From: Jeotgalibaca sp. MA1X17-3
GTDB taxonomy: Bacteria; Bacillota; Bacilli; Lactobacillales; Aerococcaceae
Assembly (NCBI RefSeq): GCF_021513155.1
Contig: NZ_CP090983.1
Coordinates: 620,001 to 684,000 of the forward strand
Length of the DNA: 64,000 nt
Reading direction: 5' to 3'
Part shown: positions 15,397 through 24,228 of the stretch, one piece after another
Layout of the letters: every line of letters begins with the position of its first letter
Numbering within the stretch: position 1 is the stretch's first letter
Translations under genes and position numbers: made by a program
The notes under the pieces: model-generated
Seen by the model: the letters and a program-made list of their open reading frames with translations, nothing else
What the model was told of the DNA's origin: nothing
Databases searched by the model: none

Positions 15397-18252
15397 TTGT
15401 TGTATTCGTTGATAAATAATACAAGTCAGAAAAATTTATTAGATGAATTAAAGCAATCGTTAGGAGAATGTAAAAGCTTTTATTTTAATGTAGCATTTAT
15501 AAGTTTTTCGGGTATTCAACTACTATTAGAAAGTTTTCAAAAAGCAGATCAAGATGGGGTTAAAGGTCGAATCATTACAGGAACGTATTTAAATTTTACC
15601 GATCCAAAGGCAGTTCGAAATCTGAAAAAAATCTCTGGTATTGATATCAGAATCTTTCTGGCAACGGAACAGCAAGGATTCCATCCGAAAGCGTATATTT
15701 TTGAATATGAAGACTATTATAAAATAATCATTGGTTCCTCGAATTTAACAAACTATGCATTGAAAAGTAATATTGAATGGAATTTACAAGTAATTGCTAA
15801 AGAAGATATTGAAGATGAAAATTTTCTTTCATATATCATGGATAGTTTTGAACAAATTTGGGACAATAGTTCCGAAGTGACAGAACATTTACTAAGTGAA
15901 TATGAAAAATTCTTAGATAATCGTAATCATGATGGAATGGTAAGAGAACCACAGAGTGTTTTTCATTTCCCGTTTGAGCCTCGTTTAAAACCAAATAGTA
16001 TGCAGATAAAAGCAGTGGGTGGACTATCGTTACTAAGGAATTCAGGAGAAACACGAGCATTGGCAGTAGCAGCAACAGGAACAGGAAAGACGTACCTAGC
16101 AGCTTTTGATGTAAAAAAAGTAAAGCCTAAGAAAATGCTTTTTCTCGCCCATCGAGAAATGATATTAGAAAATGCAAAAGAGTCTTTTGGTAAAGTAGTA
16201 GATATTCCCTCTAGCAAAATGGGTATTTTAAGTGGAAATCAAAGGAGTTATGAAGCTGATTATCTTTTTGCAACGATTCAATCGATGTCACGTCACTACG
16301 AAAAGTTTGAACCAGATGAATTCGAATATATTATTGTCGATGAAGCACACCACGCAACCAGTCCGACTTATCAAAAGGTACTTGATTATTTTAATCCTAC
16401 TTTTCTTTTAGGGATGACGGCTACACCTGAACGTTCTGATGATGGGAATGTCTTTGATTTATTTAATAATAATTTAGCGATTGATATTCGGCTACGAGAA
16501 GCGCTCCAAGAAGGACTGCTTGTACCGTTCCATTATTATGGAATCACTGATCGATCCGGCGTAGATCTTAGTGACTCTAAATTAAAACCTCATGAAATAG
16601 CTGAAAAATTAAATGTTACAAGAAGAGTAGACTTTATTATAGAGCAGATGAATTTTTATGATTTTGATGGTAGAAAAAGAAAAGCATTGGGATTTTGCAT
16701 TACAAAGAAACATGCAGAATTTATGGCTGAAGAATTTACGAAAAGAGGAATTCCTAGCACGTTTTTAACAGGTGAATCATCTGAAAAAGAACGAGAACGA
16801 CAAATTAAACTGTTAGAGAGTGATACCGATCGTTTAAATGTCATTTTTACAGTAGATATATTTAATGAAGGGATTGACATTCCCACTGTGAATACCGTTT
16901 TGATGTTACGTCCGACAGAGTCTCCAATTGTCTTTACTCAACAATTAGGTCGAGGACTGAGAAAAGCAAAAAAGAAAGAATTTTTAACTGTTTTAGATTT
17001 TATTGGTAATTATAGTAAATCCTTTTTAATTGCTATTGCCCTAAATGGATCTCGGACCGTAACCAAAAAGACCATTACTCATGATGTAAGAACAGGGTTT
17101 CGGAATATCCCAGGACCATCCAATATTCAAATGGATGAAATTGCAAAAGAACAAATCTTACGTCAATTGGAACATGAAAACTTTTATTCTCTGAAATATT
17201 TAAAAGAGGACTATCTTTCTTTCAAAAATACGTTAGGAGGAAAAATTCCTTTTCACTTACAGGATTATCTAACTTTAGAAGGAGCTCCTGACCCTGTTCT
17301 TTTTTTTAGTAAATCAGTTAGTGCAAATAGATCCAATAATTATTTAGAGTTTCTTGGTCGGATGGAAAAGGATAATGAACGTATAAAAAGCATAGTAGAA
17401 AATAAAAAATTTATAGAGGGTTATTCTTTATTATCTGAGTTAGTCCCTTTAAAACGTCCTCATGAGTTCGCTATTTTAGAATTAGCTTTGAAAAGAAAAT
17501 CCTTTCAATTAACGGATGCTTTAAAGCAAGTTGAACAGTATTGTGAAGGCGATCAAAAAGACGCGATTCTTCACTCTTTAGAAACCTTTCAATTACAATA
17601 TGCTGATGTAACTGAAAAAGAAAACATTCAATTTATTCGAGAAGAAAATGGTACCTACTATTTTCATCCAACTTATCTTCAGGTACTTGAAGATCATGAA
17701 TTTAAAACGTTTCTAGAAGACCTATTTCATTATGGATTATTACGGTATCAAATCGAATTTGGTAGAGAAAATTATGGTTATCCATTCTTGAAATTATATG
17801 CGGAATATACACAAAGAGAAGTTGGTTTAGTAACTAATTATAGGAATACTCATTCTTCTTTTCGAGGAAGTACCTTAATAGATAAAAAGCCAGGAGAGCA
17901 CTTCTTTCTTTTTGTAGATTTACATAAAGAGCAAGAAATTGATGAACGAATTAATTATAAAGATAAATTTATTTCACGAAAGCAATTTCAATGGGAAAGT
18001 CCGAATGCTACGAAGTCAACAACGCCTAGAGGAAAAGATCTTACTTGTAATAAAGAAAGAGGGAAAGTGATCCATCTCTTTGTAAGAAAATATAAAGAGG
18101 TAAATAGAGTTACTCAACGGTATACTTATATTGGAACTGCTGATGCAATTAGTTTTCAAAATGAAAAACCTATTGAAATTCAATATCAATTACATGAAAA
18201 GATGCCTCTAATTATGTATGAAGAATTCGAACCAGATAAAATTACTTTTTAA
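15397..18252 (+). CDS. PLD-nuclease/DEAD-box helicase with DUF3427-like C terminus
   Basis: The 951-residue protein has four parts. A phospholipase-D-like nuclease half-site lies at the N terminus (His96-x-Lys98, then GSSN at 113-116). A superfamily-2 helicase follows, with Walker A TGTGKT (227-232), DEAH (315-318) and motif VI QQLGRGLRKA (about 515), and a C-terminal region of some 400 residues fits DUF3427. Start is TTG 15397 behind GAGGTGA; a TTG 3 bp later is equally possible. It probably forms an operon with the NUDIX gene and perhaps the acetyltransferase 35 bp downstream. A role in DNA restriction or defence is plausible for this architecture but not proven. Confidence 0.85.
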   Translation: MLYSLINNTSQKNLLDELKQSLGECKSFYFNVAFISFSGIQLLLESFQKADQDGVKGRIITGTYLNFTDPKAVRNLKKISGIDIRIFLATEQQGFHPKAYIFEYEDYYKIIIGSSNLTNYALKSNIEWNLQVIAKEDIEDENFLSYIMDSFEQIWDNSSEVTEHLLSEYEKFLDNRNHDGMVREPQSVFHFPFEPRLKPNSMQIKAVGGLSLLRNSGETRALAVAATGTGKTYLAAFDVKKVKPKKMLFLAHREMILENAKESFGKVVDIPSSKMGILSGNQRSYEADYLFATIQSMSRHYEKFEPDEFEYIIVDEAHHATSPTYQKVLDYFNPTFLLGMTATPERSDDGNVFDLFNNNLAIDIRLREALQEGLLVPFHYYGITDRSGVDLSDSKLKPHEIAEKLNVTRRVDFIIEQMNFYDFDGRKRKALGFCITKKHAEFMAEEFTKRGIPSTFLTGESSEKERERQIKLLESDTDRLNVIFTVDIFNEGIDIPTVNTVLMLRPTESPIVFTQQLGRGLRKAKKKEFLTVLDFIGNYSKSFLIAIALNGSRTVTKKTITHDVRTGFRNIPGPSNIQMDEIAKEQILRQLEHENFYSLKYLKEDYLSFKNTLGGKIPFHLQDYLTLEGAPDPVLFFSKSVSANRSNNYLEFLGRMEKDNERIKSIVENKKFIEGYSLLSELVPLKRPHEFAILELALKRKSFQLTDALKQVEQYCEGDQKDAILHSLETFQLQYADVTEKENIQFIREENGTYYFHPTYLQVLEDHEFKTFLEDLFHYGLLRYQIEFGRENYGYPFLKLYAEYTQREVGLVTNYRNTHSSFRGSTLIDKKPGEHFFLFVDLHKEQEIDERINYKDKFISRKQFQWESPNATKSTTPRGKDLTCNKERGKVIHLFVRKYKEVNRVTQRYTYIGTADAISFQNEKPIEIQYQLHEKMPLIMYEEFEPDKITF

Positions 18253-18287
18253 AAAGCTGTTTTATTTAAATAGGAAGGATGAATGCA

Positions 18288-19466
18288 ATGATTCACTACC
18301 AACGAATACCAGCTGCTGACAGGGAACAAGCTGCTATATTAAAAGATTATTGTTTTAAAAGGAAGTGGGATAGTTTAGAATCATATACCTTTCACTATTG
18401 GTTTAAGAAAAGTATTGCTCTAGGCGCGTATGACGAAGAAAGGCTAGTTAGCCAGTATTTAGTTATTCCTTTTCAAATGAATATATTTGGAACTACATAT
18501 GAGATGGGTGGAGTAGCTAGTGTTTGTACGTATCCTGAATATCGAGAAAAAGGAATTACCAAACAGTTACTCTTACAATCATTAGAAGAAATGCGAAATA
18601 ATAAACAGAGTATTTCTATTTTAAGCCCGTTCGCCATTTCTTTTTACCGTCATTTTGGATGGGAGTTATTTTTTGAAAATACTCGCTATCAGATTTCCCC
18701 AAATGGATTATCGGTACGAAATAAGGTAGATGGGAATGTTGTTCGTTTTAACTATAAGTCTTCAGATGAGGAACTATTTATGGAGAAAGTTCGTACTTTT
18801 CATAAACAAGAAGTAGCGAAACGACATGGAAATCAATACCGGGACAAAATGTGGTGGGAAAGAATAAAAGAACGAAATCCCGAAGCGAATTATGCGGTCA
18901 GTTTAGATGAGAAAGAGCAAATAGATGGGTATGTACGTTATGAAATCCAAGAACAAGAATTTCAGATTAATGATCTTTTTGCTGCGAATGATGTTGCTGA
19001 GAGAAAAATATGGCAATTTATCCAAGCCCATGGGTCACAAGTTACGACTATTATTGGAGAGTCTCCTGCTACAGACTCTTTTGGATATCTCTTTACGAAT
19101 CCAGAAATAACTCGAGAAATCTTCTTTGATAAAATGGTGCGAATTGTAGATGTGGAAGCTTTTCTTAAACAATATCCGTTTCAAACGATTAAAGAGCCAC
19201 TTTATGTAAAAATAGCAGACAAACAAGCAGAATGGAATCAGGCTATTTTTAAAATTGAAGCACAGAATCAAGTTGAAAAAGTAAGTCAAGAAGAAGCGGA
19301 TCAGCTCCTTGAAATGGAAATAGGACCTTTTTCTGCAATGATGATAGGCTATCATCCATTAAAATGGTATTGTAGAAATGGTAGGGCATGTGCGGAGGAA
19401 ACAGTGATTTCTAATTGGGAACAAGCTATTCCACGTGTATATCCTACTCACCATGACGGATTTTAA
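18288..19466 (+). CDS. Eis-like GNAT N-acetyltransferase
   Basis: The protein has about 392 residues, the length of Eis-type double-GNAT enzymes with a C-terminal sterol-carrier-like domain. The acetyl-CoA region is VASVCTYPEYREKGITKQLL (GNAT motif A, residues about 78-97). I start at ATG 18288 because AGGAAGGA lies at the right distance, while the ATG at 18279 overlaps that site. Characterised Eis proteins acetylate amines such as aminoglycosides or histone-like proteins; the substrate here is unknown. It follows the helicase gene by 35 bp and may be cotranscribed with it. Confidence 0.85.
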   Translation: MIHYQRIPAADREQAAILKDYCFKRKWDSLESYTFHYWFKKSIALGAYDEERLVSQYLVIPFQMNIFGTTYEMGGVASVCTYPEYREKGITKQLLLQSLEEMRNNKQSISILSPFAISFYRHFGWELFFENTRYQISPNGLSVRNKVDGNVVRFNYKSSDEELFMEKVRTFHKQEVAKRHGNQYRDKMWWERIKERNPEANYAVSLDEKEQIDGYVRYEIQEQEFQINDLFAANDVAERKIWQFIQAHGSQVTTIIGESPATDSFGYLFTNPEITREIFFDKMVRIVDVEAFLKQYPFQTIKEPLYVKIADKQAEWNQAIFKIEAQNQVEKVSQEEADQLLEMEIGPFSAMMIGYHPLKWYCRNGRACAEETVISNWEQAIPRVYPTHHDGF

Positions 19467-19491
19467 AAAATGATAGATTTAAATAAATAAT

Positions 19492-19517
19492 CTACGTACT
19501 TATGAGAAGCTACGTAG
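19492..19517. repeat. Inverted repeat upstream of the lactate permease
   Basis: CTACGTA (19492-19498) and TACGTAG (19511-19517) are perfect arms around 12 bp. The site is 40 bp before the permease start and could be an operator or a leader hairpin. Confidence 0.35.
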
Positions 19518-19556
19518 TACTTGAAAAGGTTATTTATTTAAGAAGGAGATATAAAA

Positions 19557-21176
19557 ATGGAAGTTCCACTAAATGGATACTACTGGATCATGTCTGTGAT
19601 GCCTATTATTCTCTTAATGGTATTGATGGGGAAACTCAATTGGGGAGCTGCAAAAGCAGCGCCTGTAACACTTCTTTTCGGCTTAGTAATCAGTGTCGTA
19701 ACGTTTAAAGCAGATTTTTCAGTTCTTTCTGTGGAGTTATTAAAAGCACTTTGGAGCTCTCTCAGTATTGTCTTAGTAATTTTCACTGCTCTTTTACTAT
19801 ATGAAGTTAGTAAAGAGGCGGCCACTTTCAAGACTCTATATCGATTAGTTCACCAAGTTGCTCCAAATGAACTGATTCGTATTCTTTTAATTGGAGTTTG
19901 TTTTGCTAGTTTTCTACAAGGTTTTACAGGATTTGGGGTACCCGTCTTAGTAACTGCACCTTTGCTATTACAAATGGGGTTAGCTCCTTATTGGGCGGTA
20001 ATCGTTCCCTTATTAGGCCATTCCTGGGGTGGAACGTATGGTACTTTTGCATTAGCATGGAAGACCATGTTAGATCAACTAAATGTTCAAGATGCTTCAT
20101 TTTCAGCATCAGCAGCAGGCTATGCTGCATTATTTTTAGGATTGTTTTTAGTTGTATCACAGATTTATATTGTCTTTTCTTATGGGAAATGGAAGGCAAT
20201 CAAAAAAGGAACGCCAGCTTTACTAGTTTTAGCACTTACACTAGGAGGTGGTCAGTTAATACTAGCAGAGCCTTATCCAGAATTGGCTGCTTTCTTACCG
20301 AGTGCGTTGTCAATCGTAGCTCTCGTTTTATTATCGAAAACCCCACTATATAATCAAGAATGGGCGATTCAGAATAGTAAAATTAAAAAAGATTCTCAAA
20401 TGGGGGGGCTTCTGCAAGAAGAAAGAAAAAAAGAGAAGGAAAAGAAAAGTCATATTTTCCAAGCTTTTTTACCATATATCCTGGTTATTCTTTTTTCTCT
20501 GCCAGTAATTATGTTTCCACCATTAAATGATTGGATGAGTCCATTCACTTTTGGACCTGGATTTAAAGAAACGAAAACAGCTTTGGGTTTTACTAATCCA
20601 TCTATTTCCCAGTATTCCCCTCTAAGTATCTTCAAACATGCTAGTTTTTTTCTGTTCTTATCTTCGTTCCTTTCCTTTTTGTATTATAAAAGGACTGATG
20701 CTTTTATAGGGAAGAAATACTTTACTAGAAAAATGAGTCGAGCGGCTCAGAAAAGTTTATTTCCAGCAACGGCTATTATGTCACTGATAGGGATTGCTCG
20801 AGTAATGACTGGAACAGGTCAAACGATTATCTTAGCAGAAGGTATGGCTAATGTACTGAAAGGTTCTTATGTTTACATCGCGCCGTTAGTAGGGATGATT
20901 GGATCGTTCCTTACAGGTGGGAATATGTCATCGAATATTCTATTTGGAAACTTTCAATATTACACAGCTGAAATTATTGGCTTGAATCCAGCTTCAGTAA
21001 TGGGAGCACAGACAGCTGCTGGGGCGTTAGGAATGCTGATCGCTCCTAGTGTGATCGTAGTAGCAACAGCAACGATAGGATTATCAGGTAAAGAAGGAAA
21101 AATCATCATGAAGCTAGTACCTTTTGTACTCATCATGGCACTTATGATGGGTGTTTTACTTGCGTTTCTGAATTAA
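19557..21176 (+). CDS. lctP: L-lactate permease family transporter
   Basis: This 539-residue integral membrane protein has about 12-14 spans and matches the LctP/LldP family in length and in conserved segments such as FLQGFTGFGVPVLVTAPLL and SFLTGGNMSSNILFGNFQ. These proteins take up L-lactate, D-lactate and glycolate with protons. A polar, lysine-rich cytoplasmic loop lies near residues 275-300. AGAAGGAGATA precedes the ATG. No lactate dehydrogenase or utilisation genes adjoin it, so direction and preferred substrate are open. Confidence 0.87.
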   Translation: MEVPLNGYYWIMSVMPIILLMVLMGKLNWGAAKAAPVTLLFGLVISVVTFKADFSVLSVELLKALWSSLSIVLVIFTALLLYEVSKEAATFKTLYRLVHQVAPNELIRILLIGVCFASFLQGFTGFGVPVLVTAPLLLQMGLAPYWAVIVPLLGHSWGGTYGTFALAWKTMLDQLNVQDASFSASAAGYAALFLGLFLVVSQIYIVFSYGKWKAIKKGTPALLVLALTLGGGQLILAEPYPELAAFLPSALSIVALVLLSKTPLYNQEWAIQNSKIKKDSQMGGLLQEERKKEKEKKSHIFQAFLPYILVILFSLPVIMFPPLNDWMSPFTFGPGFKETKTALGFTNPSISQYSPLSIFKHASFFLFLSSFLSFLYYKRTDAFIGKKYFTRKMSRAAQKSLFPATAIMSLIGIARVMTGTGQTIILAEGMANVLKGSYVYIAPLVGMIGSFLTGGNMSSNILFGNFQYYTAEIIGLNPASVMGAQTAAGALGMLIAPSVIVVATATIGLSGKEGKIIMKLVPFVLIMALMMGVLLAFLN

Positions 21177-21205
21177 AAAGTTTATCTAATTTTTCTATAT
21201 ACTAA

Positions 21206-21243
21206 TAAAACGAGAGGGCACAATTTGGCTCCCTCGTTTTTAT
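21206..21243 (+). terminator. Terminator of the lactate permease gene
   Basis: AAAAC and GAGGG (with a two-base bulge) pair with CCCTC and GTTTT, followed by T-rich sequence, 30 bp after the permease stop. Confidence 0.7.
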
Positions 21244-21412
21244 CATTTATTGTTGATCGTTTCTTATCCATTTTGCACATTTTTCAGAGTGATTTGTACA
21301 AAGAAACAAAACCATTTTTATATGAAAAGTTATAACAGGAATTAACTTATAAATAAATTTGGTTTTATCCATATGGGATAAATAAAATAAGAAAGTTTAG
21401 AAAAACCACCAA

Positions 21413-21441
21413 TTGTAACCGCATACAATAGCCCGTACAAT
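21413..21441 (+). promoter_or_regulatory. Promoter with overlapping inverted repeat before the cluster permease
   Basis: TTGTAA (21413-21418) and TACAAT (21436-21441) are 17 bp apart. An inverted repeat ATTGTA-N6-TACAAT (21412-21429) covers the -35 box and spacer and may be an operator for the PucR regulator at 25085. Confidence 0.5.
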
Positions 21442-21555
21442 AGAGATAAGAGTTACAAAGGAGGTCTTTTTACTCATTTTACAGTAAAAATAGTTTTTTT
21501 CATAAGTCCTGTTGCTATCGTTTCCTAATTTTATTTAAGAAAGAAGGGGTTATCT
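21442..21555 (+). other. Leader with orphan Shine-Dalgarno sequence
   Basis: A near-perfect ribosome site AAAGGAGGT (21457-21465) lies about 8-10 nt after the predicted mRNA start but has no start codon at proper distance. The true gene starts some 90 bp further on with its own site. It resembles the 5' stabilising STAB-SD elements of Bacillus mRNAs. The rest of the 379-bp gap from 21177 holds the terminator and promoter listed and nothing else I recognise. Confidence 0.4.
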
Positions 21556-22914
21556 ATGAAGAAAGTTACTTCAATACTTGCTGGATTAATGGCAATCGCA
21601 TTTATCATTCCAAACGTGGCATTTGCTTCAGCTCAAGATATTACGACCATCCCTGCACCCGAAGGACTTATGGGAATTGTTAGTGTGCTTCCAATCGTTA
21701 TTATCCTTGTATTATTGTTTATGAAGGTAGATATGTTGTTTGCTGGTTTGGTTGGTGGAGTTTTAGCAATGATTATTGGTGGGATCAGTCTAGGAAGAGC
21801 AAATGAATTATTGCTTTCATCTATTCCTGCTATGCTTACTATTACCGTTCCGATCATTAACTCTGCGATTGCTACTGCCGTATTTAAATCAGGTGGATAT
21901 GCTTCAGCCTTAGCGTTAGTTCGACGAGGAATTAAAGGTAAAGTAGAGTACTTTGCTGCTTTTATTGTATTATTAATGTCTGCAGCTACGTATATGTCTG
22001 GAATCGGTGGAGGAACGGCCATGGTATTAGCGCCATTAGCTTTTGCCGCGGTAGGTGCTGTTCCTGAATTAATTGCTGCAATGTGTTTAGCAGCAGCAGT
22101 TTCCTTTACAACTTCTCCAGCATCACTAGAATCTAGTATTGTTTCTCAACTATCAGGTGCAAATGTTGCTGACTATATTGTTACGATGCGTCCGTATTGG
22201 ATTATATTTACAGTCATTGCTATTGTCATTGGTTTTGTTGGAACGAAAATGCGTGGAGCCGCCTTTGTTGGAGAAGAATCAGAAGAAATTAAAGCGAAAT
22301 CCAACCAAGAACTTTTCATTAATACAATTCCAGCTATTTTCTTACTATTTGCTGTAATTGTAGGACCAGCTATCAACAAAGCGGTTGGTATGCCGATACT
22401 AGGCCCTCTTATGTATTTAGTTCTTACGATTGGATTGATTGCAGTTTGTACGGATTTCAATATTAAACAATCTTCTACAGCATTAGTAGATGGATCAAAT
22501 TATATCTTAACCCGTTTGTTCCAAGTAGGTATTTTTATTACATTTATTAATATCATTGGGGAAACAGGAGCGTTTACTGCAATTGTTAACGTAGCAAAAG
22601 GGGCACCTGGATCGGTATTAGTTCCTGCTCTTATTATTGCTGGTTTTGCAATTGGAGTTCCTGCAGGAGCATATGTTGCAACGATTCTTGCATTGATTTT
22701 ACCGATTGCTGTTTCCTTGAATTTACCACTCCTTGCAATTGGGTTAGTTACAATGGGAGTTGGCTTAGGAAGTCAAATGAGTTTCGTAAACATCACGATG
22801 CAAGCACAATCTGCTGGTTTTGATATTCCTATTTTACAAGTTGTAAAAGGAAACACAAAATACATTTTAGGTTCCCTCATCGTTTTAATAGTAATTGGAT
22901 TTGTAATGGTGTAA
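21556..22914 (+). CDS. Multi-spanning permease of the ureide-like cluster
   Basis: This 452-residue protein has about 11-12 membrane spans and a signal-like first segment ending near AFASA (residue 25), then an ion-transporter-superfamily pattern (GNT/CitM-like) with SGIGGGTAMVLAPLAF and TTSPASLESSIVSQLSG. I do not recognise a characterised subfamily. It is followed 30 bp later by a cytosine-deaminase-like amidohydrolase, so import of that enzyme's substrate, probably a cyclic amide or nucleobase-like compound, is the natural reading. The substrate is inferred from the neighbour only. Confidence 0.7.
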   Translation: MKKVTSILAGLMAIAFIIPNVAFASAQDITTIPAPEGLMGIVSVLPIVIILVLLFMKVDMLFAGLVGGVLAMIIGGISLGRANELLLSSIPAMLTITVPIINSAIATAVFKSGGYASALALVRRGIKGKVEYFAAFIVLLMSAATYMSGIGGGTAMVLAPLAFAAVGAVPELIAAMCLAAAVSFTTSPASLESSIVSQLSGANVADYIVTMRPYWIIFTVIAIVIGFVGTKMRGAAFVGEESEEIKAKSNQELFINTIPAIFLLFAVIVGPAINKAVGMPILGPLMYLVLTIGLIAVCTDFNIKQSSTALVDGSNYILTRLFQVGIFITFINIIGETGAFTAIVNVAKGAPGSVLVPALIIAGFAIGVPAGAYVATILALILPIAVSLNLPLLAIGLVTMGVGLGSQMSFVNITMQAQSAGFDIPILQVVKGNTKYILGSLIVLIVIGFVMV

Positions 22915-22944
22915 TGAATTTTTAAAATTTATAGGAGGAATATA

Positions 22945-24174
22945 ATGGATATTTTATTAAGAAATGTAATTGTGGATGATTCAAATGAGCTAGTGGACAT
23001 TGCGATTGAAAACGGTACGTTCAAACAAATTGGCAAAAATTTGGAAGGGACAGCTGCTCGTGAAATAGATGGAAAAGGGAAAGTCGTTATTCCCGGTTTA
23101 GTTGAATCCCATATTCACTTAGATAAAGCGTTAATAGCAGATCGTCTTCCTAATAAATCAGGTACCCTTCAAGAAGCATTAAGTGTGACTGCAAAATTAA
23201 AGTCTACGTTTACTCGAGAAGATGTTATGGAGCGTGCAGAACGTGCGTTACAAATGATTATTGAGCGAGGAACGACTCATATCCGAACTCATTCTGAGTT
23301 TGATCCGATAGGTGGTTTCCATGGTTTTGAAGTAATTATGGAATTAAAAGAAAAATATAAAGATTTTGTAGATATGCAAGTAGTTGCTTTCCCTCAAGAG
23401 GGAATTATCAAATCACCTGGTACAGAAGATCTGATGTATCGTGCAATGGATCTAGGAGCAGATGTTGTTGGCGGAATTCCTTATAATGATACAGACGCAA
23501 AAGATCATTTGGACATTGTATTCGAAATTGCGAAAAAATATGATAAAGATATCGATTTACATCAAGACTTTTTTGATGATGCTGAGAAACAAACTATTGA
23601 AATGGTTGCTCAAAAAACAATTGATGAAGGATATATAGGACGTGTTTCTGTAGGTCATTTGACTAGTTTAGGAGCAGTTCCAAGTGATCAGTTGAAACCC
23701 ATCATTGAGTTAATGGCCAAAGCTGAAATTAACGTAATGGCATTGCCAATGACCGACTTACATCTAGGGGGACGTCATGATGATAACAAGGTTCGTCGTG
23801 CTGTAACCCCTATTCGTAAATTACGTGATGGCGGTGTAAATGTTGTGATTGCAACTAATAATATTCGTAATCCATTTACTCCTTATGGAAATGGTGATTT
23901 GCTTCAAGCGGCAATGCTCGCTATTCCAGTAGCACATTTAGGTGGTGCAGATGACTTGCCTACGGTTCTACCTATGGTGACAACGGGTCCTGCGAAAGCT
24001 TTAAAATTTGATGACTATGGAATTGAAGAAGGAAAAGCAGCGACATTAGTGTTACTTGATTCCACACGTTATCAAGATGCGATTATTGATATTCCAGATC
24101 GTCTACTAGTTTTAAAAAGAGGTAAGGTCACAGTAGAGCTTGATAAAAAACTACATATCAATTTCCCAAAATAA
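22945..24174 (+). CDS. Cytosine-deaminase-like amidohydrolase with Asp-to-Asn change
   Basis: This 409-residue metal-dependent hydrolase follows the COG0402/CodA pattern: HxH at residues 56-58 (SHIHLDKA), His206 in LHQDFFDD, His238 in GHLTSLG. The fourth motif reads ATNNIRNPFTPYG (303-315), where the catalytic and metal-binding Asp of CodA is replaced by Asn. That points to a subfamily with different chemistry, or reduced or no deaminase activity. AGGAGG precedes the ATG. With the permease before it and the AllFGH-like genes across the divergent PucR block, it may open the ring or remove an amino group in a carbamoyl-yielding pathway. Confidence 0.78.
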   Translation: MDILLRNVIVDDSNELVDIAIENGTFKQIGKNLEGTAAREIDGKGKVVIPGLVESHIHLDKALIADRLPNKSGTLQEALSVTAKLKSTFTREDVMERAERALQMIIERGTTHIRTHSEFDPIGGFHGFEVIMELKEKYKDFVDMQVVAFPQEGIIKSPGTEDLMYRAMDLGADVVGGIPYNDTDAKDHLDIVFEIAKKYDKDIDLHQDFFDDAEKQTIEMVAQKTIDEGYIGRVSVGHLTSLGAVPSDQLKPIIELMAKAEINVMALPMTDLHLGGRHDDNKVRRAVTPIRKLRDGGVNVVIATNNIRNPFTPYGNGDLLQAAMLAIPVAHLGGADDLPTVLPMVTTGPAKALKFDDYGIEEGKAATLVLLDSTRYQDAIIDIPDRLLVLKRGKVTVELDKKLHINFPK

Positions 24175-24183
24175 AAAGAATAG

Positions 24184-24226
24184 AAAAGAGAGCGAAGATT
24201 TTTAAAAATCTTCGCTCTCTTTTTTA
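24184..24226. terminator. Bidirectional terminator
   Basis: A perfect palindromic stem (AAAGAGAGCGAAGATTTTT and its complement) with A/T runs serves the amidohydrolase gene (plus) and the alpha/beta-hydrolase gene (minus). Confidence 0.9.
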
Positions 24227-24228
24227 TT

